In this document: in pieces, positions 42,183 through 51,015 of the stretch
Numbering within the stretch: the stretch's first letter is position 1
Layout of the letters: every line of letters starts with the position of its first letter
Source: Lachnospiraceae bacterium
GTDB lineage: Bacteria; Bacillota; Clostridia; Lachnospirales; Lachnospiraceae
Direction: 5' to 3'
Assembly: GCA_030825115.1 (NCBI GenBank)
Contig: JAPJQL010000025.1
Coordinates: 1-55,155 of the forward strand
DNA length: 55,155 bases
Program-made: the position numbers and the translations under genes
The notes under the pieces: model-generated
Seen by the model: the letters and a program-made list of their open reading frames with translations, nothing else
What the model was told of the DNA's origin: nothing
Databases searched by the model: none

Positions 42183-43157
42183 TTAACGAATCAGCATCTG
42201 GGCGATCGCATACTGGTCCGCCGGGATGTCCTTCGTCATGTTCAAAGCTTCCTGGATATCATAATCCACATATTCGCCGTGCTTATAAGCTACCAGACGG
42301 TTGCTCTTTCCTTCACAGAGAAGCTGCACTGCCTTTGCACCCATGATCGTAGCGTACACACGGTCCTTACAGGTTGGCGTACCGCCCCTCTGCATGTGGC
42401 CCAGGATGGTAGCCCTGGTCTCGATGCCCGTCGCCGCCTCGATCCTTCTTGCCATAGAAGCGGAGTGGCCGATGCCTTCAGCATTGATAATGATATTGTG
42501 CTTCTTTCCCTGCTTCCTATTTGCGATGATCCGGTTGATCAAGGCCTGCTCATCCCCGTCATAGCGTTCCGGCAAAAGGACATCCTCCGCACCGTTTGCA
42601 AAACCGCACCACAGTGCGATATATCCGGCATTGCGCCCCATAACCTCGATGATGCTGCACCGCTCATGGGAAGTGGAAGTGTCGCGCACCCGGTCAATTG
42701 CTTCCATCGCGGTATTGACCGCAGTGTCAAAACCGATGGTATAATCGGTACATGCAATATCCAGATCGATCGTACCCGGAACGCCGATGGTATTGATCCC
42801 CAGCGCGGCAAGCTTGCCCGCACCGCGGAACGAACCGTCGCCGCCGATGACTACAATGCCGTCAATGCCATGCTTCCGGCAGATATCCGCCCCCAGCTGC
42901 TGCCCCTCCGGGGTTGTGAATTCCTGACATCTTGCAGTATACAGGACTGTTCCGCCACGGTAAACGATGTTGGACACACTGGTGCTTGCCATATCTATAA
43001 TCTCTTCCTGCAGAAGACCTGCATAACCACGCATGATCCCTTTTACCTTCAAGCCGTTTGCAATTGCGGTTCTAACGACAGCACGGATTGCAGCGTTCAT
43101 TCCCGGCGCATCTCCACCACTTGTCAGGACACCAATCGTCTTTACTTCTTTTGCCAT
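42183..43157 (-). CDS. pfkA: ATP-dependent 6-phosphofructokinase
   Basis: Commits fructose 6-phosphate to glycolysis. The 324-residue product has the N-terminal IGVLTSGGDAPGMNAAIRAVV, the ATP/magnesium motif VIGGDGSFRGAGKL, the catalytic GTIDLDIACTDYTIGFDTA region and GGTPTCKDR. The residue after GGDGS at position 104-105 region (GDGSFRG) is the ATP-type glycine. The ATG at 43157 follows AGGAGG; codons further upstream are in frame but lack a site. A perfect TGCTGCCT/AGGCAGCA hairpin sits just before the ribosome site. Confidence 0.96.
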   Translation of the reverse strand: MAKEVKTIGVLTSGGDAPGMNAAIRAVVRTAIANGLKVKGIMRGYAGLLQEEIIDMASTSVSNIVYRGGTVLYTARCQEFTTPEGQQLGADICRKHGIDGIVVIGGDGSFRGAGKLAALGINTIGVPGTIDLDIACTDYTIGFDTAVNTAMEAIDRVRDTSTSHERCSIIEVMGRNAGYIALWCGFANGAEDVLLPERYDGDEQALINRIIANRKQGKKHNIIINAEGIGHSASMARRIEAATGIETRATILGHMQRGGTPTCKDRVYATIMGAKAVQLLCEGKSNRLVAYKHGEYVDYDIQEALNMTKDIPADQYAIAQMLIR

Positions 43158-43170
43158 AGTCGCCTCCTGT

Positions 43171-43229
43171 CTGCTGCCTTTCAGGCAGCACTGCCAAACT
43201 CTATATTTTACGTACTTATTTTCATACAA
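43171..43229 (-). promoter_or_regulatory. pfkA promoter and leader hairpin
   Basis: Minus strand TTGTAT (43229-43224), 18 bases, TATAGA (43205-43200). The short leader contains the 8-bp hairpin TGCTGCCT-GAA-AGGCAGCA (43171-43189) directly upstream of the AGGAGG site, which may affect translation or RNA stability. Confidence 0.6.
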
Positions 43230-43251
43230 CGCTTATTCTAAAACATTTTCC

Positions 43252-46200
43252 CTATCTTTTCAATCCCTTTTCCACAACTTTGACATTATTTTCACCAATT
43301 ATTTCAGAAAGGCTCTGGATCAGGGGCTTCTGGATTTTTACATTCCAGTTGGCAGGCAGTACTTTTTTCGCCCGTTCCTGCTCCAGGTAAATGATGACGC
43401 TGTCTGATCCTTCCGTCATCCGAAGGGCGTCAAACATCTGCTTCTGCCTGGCATCGTATTCGCTTTTGTCGGCAAATTTCAGCCACAGCTCTTTGGGCAG
43501 GGATTCGAACGGAATGACATTTTCGCAGATCAGCTTGCCCACCGGCTCATCCCCGATGGATGCTCGTCCCTGGATGAAGACCTTTGTCTCCTCCACCAGA
43601 AGGTTACGCTTTGCCTCATAATCTTTTGGAAATACAAGCACCTCCACAGAGCCCACCAGATCCTCCACCGTTATGAATGCCATCATCTTGTTGGTCTTTG
43701 TGGTCTTGACAACCTTGCCGGTGATCATGCCTCCGATGGTCACTCTGGCTCCGTCCGGGACTTTTGCCGCCTCATGCTCCTCGTCCACGATGAAATCCGT
43801 GGTCCTCGCCGTGATATTTTTCTCCCAGATATCCACGTACTCCTCCATCGGATGCCCGCTGATATAGATGCCAAGGATATCCTTCTCAAATGCCAGCAGC
43901 TCTTCTTTTGGAAACTCCGGCACGTCCGGCATGGTGATCTGATACTGCTGCTTTTCTTCCTCTCCCGCAAAGTCAAACAGGCTCATCTGGCCGCTCAGGG
44001 CATTCTTTCGTTCCTTGTTCTTCTGGTCCAGCATCTCCGGGGCTATCATGGTCTTCTGCCTGCGGTTTCCAGGCATGGAATCCAGGGCACCGGATTTGAT
44101 AAAGTTCTCAAGGGTCCGTTTGTTGACCTCCTTGTTGCTCATCCGCTCGACAAAATCCTCCATCGAGGTATAAAGCCCGTGCTGCTCCCGCTCTCTTACG
44201 ATCGCATCGACCACGTTCCGCCCCACGCTCTTGATCGCGGACAGCCCGTAGCGGATAGATTCCCCTGATACGGAAAACCCGCTCTCTCCCTCGTTGATAT
44301 CCGGCGGCATGATCTCGATCCCCATCTGACGGCAGGTCAGGATATACTCGGATATCTTGGTCACATTGTCCATCACGGAGGTCATCAAAGCCGCCATAAA
44401 TTCTTTCGGATAATAGTACTTCAAAAACGCCGTCTGATACGACACCACCGCATAGCACGCGGCATGGGACTTGTTGAACGCATATTTTGCAAAATCGATC
44501 ATCTCGTCGAAAATCTGGTTTGCCAGCCGCTCGCTGATCCCATTGTTCACGCAGCCGGCAACGCCCTCTTCTGCATTGCCGTATACAAAGTTCTGGCGCT
44601 CCTTCTCCATCACCGAAGTCTTCTTCTTTGACATCGCGCGGCGCACCAGATCGCTCCGCCCCATCGTATATCCTGCCAGATCCCGTACAATCTGCATAAC
44701 CTGCTCCTGGTAGACGATACAGCCGTATGTCGGTCCCAGGATCGGCTCAAGCTGAGGACAGTCGAACGTGATGGCATTGCGGTCGTTCTTTCCTTTCAGA
44801 TACTTCGGGATAAAATCCATCGGACCTGGACGGTACAGGGATATCCCTGCGATGATATCCTCCAGGTTCTCCGGCTTTAACTCCTTCATGAAGCTCTTCA
44901 TGCCGGAACTTTCCAGCTGGAACACGCCCTCGCATTTGCCGGTGCCGATCGCGGCAAGCACATCCTTATCGTTGTAGTCAATCGCATTCATGTCCAGACG
45001 GATGCCACGGTTCTTCTCCACCTGCCTGATCGCGTTCTGGATGACCGTCAGGGTACGAAGCCCCAGAAAATCCATCTTTAAAAGCCCCAGCTCCTCCAGC
45101 GTCGTCATCGTAAACTGGGTCGTGATCGTGCCGTCTGCCGCCCTTGAGAGCGGCACATACTCATCCACCGAGGTCTTACTGATCACCACACCTGCCGCAT
45201 GCATGGAGGTGTGCCTTGGCAGCCCCTCAAGACGCATGGACATGTCGATCAGATACCTGACCTGGTCGTCCTCGTTGTAAGCCTGGCGCAGATCCGGGCT
45301 TTGCTTTAAGGCTTTTTCCAGCGTCATCCCCAAATCACCGGGAATCATCTTGGCGATCGCATCACAGCGGGCATAGGGCATATCCAGCACCCGTCCCACA
45401 TCGCGCACGACACCCTTTGCCGCGAGCGTACCGAAGGTCACAATCTGTACCACCTGGTCCTTGCCGTACTTCTCCACCACATAGTCGATGACCTCCTGCC
45501 GCCTCTCGAAGCAGAAGTCGATATCGATATCCGGCATGGAGACACGTTCCGGGTTCAGGAAACGCTCAAACAGCAGGTTGTAGCGGATCGGGTCGATATC
45601 GGTGATCTCCAGGCAGTAGGAGACGATACTCCCCGCCGCTGAGCCACGCCCCGGCCCCACGATGATGTCATGAGATTTGGCAAAATGGATGAAGTCCCAT
45701 ACGATCAGGAAATAGTCCACATATCCCATGTTGTGGATGACATCCAGCTCATATTTCAGCCGCTCCTGCAGCGTCCCGTCATCGTCCGGATAACGCTTTG
45801 CCATGCCGTCCTGGCAGAGCTTGTTTAAATAGCTCCAGGAATCATACCCCTCCGGCACCTCATAGCGCGGCAGCTTGGTCACGCCAAACTCGATCTCCAC
45901 GTTGCAGCGGTCGGCGATCTTGTGCGTGTTCTCCAAAGCTTCCAAAGCGTAGGGAAACAGCTTTTTCATCTCGTCTTCCGACTTGCAGTAGTACTGCCCG
46001 CCCTCATACCGCATCCGGTTCTCATCCGTGACCTTCTTTCCGGTCTGGATACAGAGCAGCAGGTCATGGGGCGTTGCATCCTCGGCAAACGTATAGTGGA
46101 CGTCGTTGGTCGCCACCAGGTCGATCCCCAGCTCCCGGCTCATCCGGAGCAGCCCCTGGTTCACGGTCTTCTGCGCCGCGATTCCGTGGTCCTGGAGTTC

Positions 46201-46719
46201 CAAAAAGAAGTTTCCCTCGCCAAAAATGTCCTGATAATGAAGAGCCGCCTTTTTCGCCTCCTCATACATCCCCCGCTCCAGGTTCCTCTGCACCTCCCCG
46301 GCAAGGCAGGCGCTGAGGGCGATCACGCCCTCGTGATAAGTCTCCAGCACTTCATAGTCTACCCTTGGTTTATAATAAAATCCGTCCACAAATCCTTTGG
46401 ACACGATTTTCATCAGGTTCTGGTATCCCTGGTTGTTCTCCGCCAAAAGCACCAGATGGTAATACCGGTCCTCGCCGCTCACGGTCTCCCGGTCAAAACG
46501 GGAACCGGGCGCTACATATACCTCGCAGCCGATGATCGGCTTGATTCCGGCTTCTCTTGCCGCCCGGTAAAAATCGATGACGCCGTACATCACGCCGTGG
46601 TCTGTGATGGCAAGACTGTCCATCCCCAGATCCCGGGCCTGAGCCGTCAGTTCTTTTATCTTACTCGATCCGTCCAACAGGCTGTATTCCGTATGGACGT
46701 GCAGATGGGTAAATGCCAC
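43252..46719 (-). CDS. dnaE: DNA polymerase III alpha subunit
   Basis: Catalytic replicative polymerase of the DnaE type, 1155 residues. A PHP domain leads (THLHVHTEYSLLDG, LAITDHGVMYG). The palm has GPGRGSAAGSIVSYCL and the catalytic PDIDIDFCFERR near residue 405. The thumb/fingers and a helix-hairpin-helix region follow, then the C-terminal OB fold RVTIGGMITGKVVKTTKTNKMMAF. The start is GTG at 46719, preceded by AAAGGAGA. PolC, the second polymerase of Bacillota, is not in this window. Confidence 0.98.
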   Translation of the reverse strand: MAFTHLHVHTEYSLLDGSSKIKELTAQARDLGMDSLAITDHGVMYGVIDFYRAAREAGIKPIIGCEVYVAPGSRFDRETVSGEDRYYHLVLLAENNQGYQNLMKIVSKGFVDGFYYKPRVDYEVLETYHEGVIALSACLAGEVQRNLERGMYEEAKKAALHYQDIFGEGNFFLELQDHGIAAQKTVNQGLLRMSRELGIDLVATNDVHYTFAEDATPHDLLLCIQTGKKVTDENRMRYEGGQYYCKSEDEMKKLFPYALEALENTHKIADRCNVEIEFGVTKLPRYEVPEGYDSWSYLNKLCQDGMAKRYPDDDGTLQERLKYELDVIHNMGYVDYFLIVWDFIHFAKSHDIIVGPGRGSAAGSIVSYCLEITDIDPIRYNLLFERFLNPERVSMPDIDIDFCFERRQEVIDYVVEKYGKDQVVQIVTFGTLAAKGVVRDVGRVLDMPYARCDAIAKMIPGDLGMTLEKALKQSPDLRQAYNEDDQVRYLIDMSMRLEGLPRHTSMHAAGVVISKTSVDEYVPLSRAADGTITTQFTMTTLEELGLLKMDFLGLRTLTVIQNAIRQVEKNRGIRLDMNAIDYNDKDVLAAIGTGKCEGVFQLESSGMKSFMKELKPENLEDIIAGISLYRPGPMDFIPKYLKGKNDRNAITFDCPQLEPILGPTYGCIVYQEQVMQIVRDLAGYTMGRSDLVRRAMSKKKTSVMEKERQNFVYGNAEEGVAGCVNNGISERLANQIFDEMIDFAKYAFNKSHAACYAVVSYQTAFLKYYYPKEFMAALMTSVMDNVTKISEYILTCRQMGIEIMPPDINEGESGFSVSGESIRYGLSAIKSVGRNVVDAIVREREQHGLYTSMEDFVERMSNKEVNKRTLENFIKSGALDSMPGNRRQKTMIAPEMLDQKNKERKNALSGQMSLFDFAGEEEKQQYQITMPDVPEFPKEELLAFEKDILGIYISGHPMEEYVDIWEKNITARTTDFIVDEEHEAAKVPDGARVTIGGMITGKVVKTTKTNKMMAFITVEDLVGSVEVLVFPKDYEAKRNLLVEETKVFIQGRASIGDEPVGKLICENVIPFESLPKELWLKFADKSEYDARQKQMFDALRMTEGSDSVIIYLEQERAKKVLPANWNVKIQKPLIQSLSEIIGENNVKVVEKGLKR

Positions 46720-46769
46720 GTTTGTTCTCCTTTGCAAATCTCTTTGATATGTCTTGTCCGTATTGATTC

Positions 46770-46778
46770 AGTATAACA
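46770..46778 (-). promoter_or_regulatory. Extended -10 promoter for dnaE
   Basis: Minus strand TGTTATACT (TATACT at 46775-46770 with TGn ahead). It lies just downstream of the crh-like gene terminator, so dnaE is probably transcribed separately. Confidence 0.55.
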
Positions 46779-46789
46779 TAAAAACCGTC

Positions 46790-46834
46790 AAAACAAAAGC
46801 AGGGACGGATTGATTCTTCTCAATCTGCCCCTGC
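46790..46834 (-). terminator. Terminator of the hprK-to-crh run
   Basis: Minus strand GCAGGG...GATTGA-GAAGAA-TCAATC...CCCTGC followed by TTTTGTTTT. Confidence 0.85.
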
Positions 46835-46854
46835 CCTGTCACTTCTATAATTAA

Positions 46855-47112
46855 TCAGTCTTCTTTTTTCAGATAGGCCTCCAGCTTGTTCAGCGCCGCT
46901 TCCTCATCCGGTCCCTCCACTGCCAGCGTAATATCCTCACCGCTGCCCATGCCAAGGGTCATCATGCCCATGATGCTCTTTGCATTCACACGGCCGCTCT
47001 TGCCTTCCACGTAAACTGTGCTCTCATACTGGCTGGCAATCTGAACCAGCATTGCTACCGGTCTGGCCTCAAGCCCTGATTCAAGTCCGATGGTAATTGT
47101 CTTCTTGATCAT
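46855..47112 (-). CDS. Crh-like HPr paralogue with Glu at position 15
   Basis: HPr-fold regulatory protein of 85 residues. The active-site segment reads SGLEARPVAMLVQ, with Glu at position 15 where HPr has the phosphorylated His and B. subtilis Crh has Gln. The regulatory serine is kept at exactly position 46 (NAKSIMGMMTLG). It therefore cannot take part in sugar phosphotransfer but should be a substrate for HprK and a CcpA co-regulator, as Crh is. The ATG at 47112 follows GAGGAGG. The order rapZ-whiA-crh matches B. subtilis yvcJ-yvcL-crh without yvcK, and hprK is 3 kb upstream. Confidence 0.9.
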   Translation of the reverse strand: MIKKTITIGLESGLEARPVAMLVQIASQYESTVYVEGKSGRVNAKSIMGMMTLGMGSGEDITLAVEGPDEEAALNKLEAYLKKED

Positions 47113-47150
47113 AATTATCCTCCTCATTCCTGCGAACGTTTTCCACGTCC

Positions 47151-47210
47151 AGAGTGTGCTTGAAAATTGCTTTCCGCCTCCCGGCGGGAATGAATTTGCA
47201 AACACGCTCT
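47151..47210. repeat. 60-bp imperfect palindrome at the end of whiA
   Basis: AGAGTGTGCTTG at 47151-47162 pairs with the other end AACACGCTCT (47201-47210), then AAAATT with AATTT, and TTCCGCC with GGCGGGAA at the centre. Read on the minus strand it starts AGCGTGTTTGCAAATT right after the T of the whiA stop TAG, so the element supplies the last bases of that codon. It sits in the whiA-crh leader. Confidence 0.7.
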
Positions 47211-48168
47211 AGTGCTTCATGCTCTCTTCCCGTAATTTTTCCGCCAGACTGCCCAGTTTCCTGAGCCGGTGGTTCACGCCTGATTTTCCTACAGGCGGGT
47301 CCAGAGCTTCCCCTAGCTCCTTCAGCGTAGCTTCCGGTCTCGACAGCCTGAGTTCTGCAATCTCCCACAGACCTTCCGGAAGACTGTCAAATCCAATACT
47401 GTCCCTGATATAAACGATATCCTCCATCTGCTTTACAGCGGCGGACACCGTCTTATTGATATTGGCTGTCTCGCAGTTGACCTGCCGGTTAACGCTGCCG
47501 CGCATCTCCTTCACGATACGGATATTCTCCAGTTCCATCAGGGATACCGGGGCATCCATCACATTCAGGATATCCACGATCTGACTGCCCTCTTTGATAT
47601 ACACCACATAATATTTCTTGCGGAGCACGATCTTGGCATCCAGAGCAAACGCAATCATCAGTTCCTGCAATTGCAGCGCCTTTGCCTCTGTCACACAGAC
47701 AATCTCAAAATGATAAAATTTCTCCGGGTCGCTCAGCGAACCTGCCGCCAAAAAAGCCCCTCTTAAAAAGGCCCGCTTACAGCAGTTCTGCTGGATGACC
47801 ACATTCTGTGCCAGGGACAGGTTTTCCTCGATCTCACCGTAACGGTTCAACAGCTTTGTCGCCTGCAGCACCCGGACTGCATCCTCATGGCTGCATATCC
47901 CGACGGTGTATGTCCGGTTCCGATGGACTCCTTTTCCTTGGCGGATAGAGACATCAACTCTTATATTAAATGTTTTTCTCAATAATGTAAAGTACTTTCT
48001 TGCAACTGCCACGTTTTCCGTATGGATTTTTATACAAAATCTGTTAAATTCGGATATCTGTATCCGCCCGCATAAGCTAAGGATCGCGGCAATCTCCGCA
48101 ATCTGGCAATGTCTTGCCGGGCTTAGCTGCCTGGAAAGCTCCTCCTTGACACGGGATGAAAATGACAT
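47209..48168 (-). CDS. whiA: DNA-binding protein WhiA
   Basis: Conserved Gram-positive protein linked to chromosome segregation, cell division and, in Streptomyces, sporulation. The 319-residue product has the LAGLIDADG-derived N-terminal domain (about 20-210; KRAFLRGAFLAAGSLSDPEKFYHFE) and a C-terminal helix-turn-helix domain ending LGEALDPPVGKSGVNHRLRKLGSLAEKL. It follows rapZ by 12 bases. The stop codon is shared with a 60-bp hairpin element. Confidence 0.97.
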   Translation of the reverse strand: MSFSSRVKEELSRQLSPARHCQIAEIAAILSLCGRIQISEFNRFCIKIHTENVAVARKYFTLLRKTFNIRVDVSIRQGKGVHRNRTYTVGICSHEDAVRVLQATKLLNRYGEIEENLSLAQNVVIQQNCCKRAFLRGAFLAAGSLSDPEKFYHFEIVCVTEAKALQLQELMIAFALDAKIVLRKKYYVVYIKEGSQIVDILNVMDAPVSLMELENIRIVKEMRGSVNRQVNCETANINKTVSAAVKQMEDIVYIRDSIGFDSLPEGLWEIAELRLSRPEATLKELGEALDPPVGKSGVNHRLRKLGSLAEKLREESMKH

Positions 48169-48180
48169 CGTCGTCCACCT

Positions 48181-49056
48181 CTATTTTCCCCGGTGCGCAT
48201 CCTTATCGATGTCCCGGTGCTCAATCTTGATCCCCAGCTCCTCATGCTTTAAAAGATGCCGGTACAGCGCATCTGCAATCGTCACAGAACGGTGCTTGCC
48301 GCCGGTACAGCCGATGGCGACCACCAGCTGGTTTTTTCCCTCCAGCACATAATTGGGAATCAAAAATTCCACCATATCATAAAGCTTCTGTAAAAACACG
48401 GCCGCCGTGCCGCCCTGCATCACATACTCCTGAACCTCGGTTTCTTCCCCCGTATGGCTGCGGAGATTCTCCACATAATAGGGGTTTGGCAAAAAGCGCA
48501 CGTCAAATACCAGATCCGCATCCGCCGGAATCCCATACTTAAAGCCAAAGGAGAGCACGGTCACAAACAGGTTTGTATACTTCTGGTTCTCCACAAATAT
48601 CTTTTCCAGTTCCTGCCGCAGTTCCCTTGTCAGAAGCTGGCTGGTATCAATGATATAGTCGGCTTTTTCTTTTAAAAAGCCCAGCCGTTCCCGCTCCTGC
48701 CGGATCCCCTGGTCCACCCTGCCTTTCCCTGCAAGGGGGTGGGACCGTCTCGTCTCCTTGTACCGCTTGACCAGGGTCTCATCGGTCGCGTCCAGAAACA
48801 GGATCTCGCACGGCAAAGAATTCTGCTTCCATTCATTCAGCACATGGACCAGCCTGGGAAGCTCCTCGCCGCTTCTGATATCGATGCCGACCGCTACCTG
48901 GCTTCTGCTGCCGGATGGCTGCATGGACAGCTCCACAAATTTTTCCATGAGCAATACCGGAAGGTTATCGACACAATAAAACCCGATATCCTCCAGCATC
49001 TTTAAGGCAATCGTCTTTCCTGCTCCCGACATTCCCGTCACTATCACAAGTCTCAC
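48181..49056 (-). CDS. rapZ: RapZ/YvcJ nucleotide-binding protein
   Basis: P-loop protein of 291 residues; E. coli RapZ is an adaptor delivering a small RNA to RNase E, and B. subtilis YvcJ affects competence. Walker A is GMSGAGKT at residues 8-15 and Walker B-like LFLDATDETLVKRY lies near 85. The C-terminal half contains FGFKYGIPADADLVFDVRFLPNP and VAIGCTGGKHRSVTIA, which is typical of the family. It sits between murB and whiA. Confidence 0.96.
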   Translation of the reverse strand: MRLVIVTGMSGAGKTIALKMLEDIGFYCVDNLPVLLMEKFVELSMQPSGSRSQVAVGIDIRSGEELPRLVHVLNEWKQNSLPCEILFLDATDETLVKRYKETRRSHPLAGKGRVDQGIRQERERLGFLKEKADYIIDTSQLLTRELRQELEKIFVENQKYTNLFVTVLSFGFKYGIPADADLVFDVRFLPNPYYVENLRSHTGEETEVQEYVMQGGTAAVFLQKLYDMVEFLIPNYVLEGKNQLVVAIGCTGGKHRSVTIADALYRHLLKHEELGIKIEHRDIDKDAHRGK

Positions 49057-49096
49057 GTCTTATTCCTCCGATGTATCTGTTGCTGACACGCCCGGG

Positions 49097-50005
49097 TTAA
49101 TCAAATTCTCCAAGCGTCTTGACTTCCATCTCCATAGCGACGCCGGTCGCTTCGTATACCCGCCGCTGCACTTCCCGGCACAGGCTCATCACATCCGCGG
49201 CCGTGGCGTGGTCCCGGTTGATGACAAAGCCGCAGTGCTTTTCCGACACCTGGGCTCCGCCCACCCGAAATCCCCGCAGGCCGGCATCCTGGATCAGTTT
49301 GCCTGCAAAATATCCTTCCGGCCGTTTGAACGTACTTCCTGCGCTGGGATATTCTAACGGCTGCTTGCTCTTTCTCTGGGCGGCGAGATCGTCCATGGCT
49401 GCCCGGATCTTATCTGCTTCGCCTCTCTCCAGCTCAAGCTCCGCTTCCAGCACCACATATCCTTTTCTGAGGATACAGCTCGTGCGGTAACCGAGCTCCA
49501 GATCTTTTGCCTCCAGGGTCAGGACCTCTCCCTCTCCCGTCAATACAGTCGCGGAGGCCAATACCTGCTTCATCTCAGAACCGTAAGCTCCTGCATTCAT
49601 CACCACGGCCCCGCCCAGAGTTCCCGGTATGCCGGCGGCAAATTCAAGTCCCGTCAGGGAGGCATCCAATGCATGTTTTGCAATCGACGAAAGAAGGGCT
49701 CCCGCCCCTGCGCGAATCCTCATCCCCTCCGTCCAGATACCGGACCAGCTTTTGCTCCTCATCGCAACGATCACGCCGTGATAGCCGCGGTCACTGACCA
49801 GCAGGTTGCTTCCGTTTCCCAGAATGTAACAGGGCATATCCTCTGAGCGGCACAGCTCCAATACGGCGGCAAGCTCCCCGGCATCCCCCGGCTCCACATA
49901 GTAGTCTGCCGTTCCTCCGGTGCGGAATGTGATATGACGTCCCATATCCTCATCCCTCTTAATCCGGTCGGAAGCCAGCACTTTGCATAATTTATCATAG
50001 AACAC
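49097..50005 (-). CDS. murB: UDP-N-acetylenolpyruvoylglucosamine reductase
   Basis: FAD enzyme that makes UDP-N-acetylmuramate for peptidoglycan. The 302-residue product has the FAD-domain motifs ILGNGSNLLVSDRGY and GIPGTLGGAVVMNAGAYG, the catalytic-site segment YPSAGSTFKRP, and a C-terminal domain with HCGFVINRDHATAADV. It belongs to the shorter type II group lacking the YQP-like loop, as expected for Gram-positives. The start is GTG at 50005, after an AGGGGG site about nine bases upstream. Confidence 0.97.
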   Translation of the reverse strand: MFYDKLCKVLASDRIKRDEDMGRHITFRTGGTADYYVEPGDAGELAAVLELCRSEDMPCYILGNGSNLLVSDRGYHGVIVAMRSKSWSGIWTEGMRIRAGAGALLSSIAKHALDASLTGLEFAAGIPGTLGGAVVMNAGAYGSEMKQVLASATVLTGEGEVLTLEAKDLELGYRTSCILRKGYVVLEAELELERGEADKIRAAMDDLAAQRKSKQPLEYPSAGSTFKRPEGYFAGKLIQDAGLRGFRVGGAQVSEKHCGFVINRDHATAADVMSLCREVQRRVYEATGVAMEMEVKTLGEFD

Positions 50006-50050
50006 GTTTACAAATCCCCCTGCTGTTACAAATATTCATGATTCTGCCCA

Positions 50051-50977
50051 TCACAGGCTTTTCCCAAGGTTCGCCTGCACGCGGTTGTAAAGCTCCTGTG
50101 CGGCGTTGTATCCCATCTTCTTCTGACGGTAATTGACTGCAGCGGACTCGACGATGATGGCAAGGTTTCTGCCCGGACGGATCGGGATGTTGTGGCATAC
50201 CACCCGGTTTCCAAGGAACTCGGTAAACTGGTCTTCCAGTCCCAGCCTGTCATATTCCTTATCCCGGTTCCAGTCCTCCAGCTTGATGACCATATCGATT
50301 GCCTGGGTGTCCTTTACGCTCTCGACACCAAACAGCGCCTTGACATCGATGATGCCGATCCCGCGCAGTTCGATAAAATGCTTGGTGATATCCGGCGCGC
50401 TTCCTATTAAAGTTTCATCGCTGACCTTGCGGATCTCCACTACATCATCCGTGACCAGACGATGGCCGCGCTTGATCAGCTCCAGGGCCGCCTCGCTCTT
50501 GCCAATCCCGCTCTCGCCCATGATCAGCACGCCCTCGCCGAATACATCCACAAGTACGCCGTGGATGCTGATACAGGGAGCCAGCTTCACCTTCAGCCAG
50601 CGGATCGTCTCACCCATAAAATCGGACGTGCTCTGCTCCGACACCAGGCACGGCACCTGATAACGGCGGCACAAATCCTGCATGTCATCATCCGGAAGCT
50701 GGCCGCGGCTGTAGACCAGGCATGGGATCTCACAGGCCAGCAGCTTCTCATAGATCGAAATCCGCTGTTCTCTTGTCAGGGTGGAGATATAAGCCTGCTC
50801 TACATACCCGATGATCTGCACCCTCTCTTTGTCAAAATGGTCAAAAAATCCGGTAAGCTGCAGCGCCGGACGGTTGACATCCGGGTGGGTCAGCACGATC
50901 TTGTCTGTATCGATCTCCGGAATTATCGTCTTTAAGTTCATCTTCTTGATTAATTCGGTAATGGTTACGCCGTACAT
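50051..50977 (-). CDS. hprK: HPr kinase/phosphorylase
   Basis: Phosphorylates and dephosphorylates HPr and Crh at Ser46 according to glycolytic state, the core sensor of carbon catabolite control. The 308-residue product has the N-terminal domain (about 1-130), Walker A GESGIGKSEAALELIKRGH near residue 155, the family signature ELRGIGIIDVKALFG, and the C-terminal IPIRPGRNLAIIVESAA. Its likely target in this window is the crh-like gene 3 kb downstream. Confidence 0.98.
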   Translation of the reverse strand: MYGVTITELIKKMNLKTIIPEIDTDKIVLTHPDVNRPALQLTGFFDHFDKERVQIIGYVEQAYISTLTREQRISIYEKLLACEIPCLVYSRGQLPDDDMQDLCRRYQVPCLVSEQSTSDFMGETIRWLKVKLAPCISIHGVLVDVFGEGVLIMGESGIGKSEAALELIKRGHRLVTDDVVEIRKVSDETLIGSAPDITKHFIELRGIGIIDVKALFGVESVKDTQAIDMVIKLEDWNRDKEYDRLGLEDQFTEFLGNRVVCHNIPIRPGRNLAIIVESAAVNYRQKKMGYNAAQELYNRVQANLGKSL

Positions 50978-51015
50978 GGTATCCGCTCCTTTGTTTTTTC
51001 GTTTTTTTCATACTA

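Noticed and set aside
42279..43241. 320-residue plus-strand open frame
   Set aside because: Antisense shadow of pfkA.
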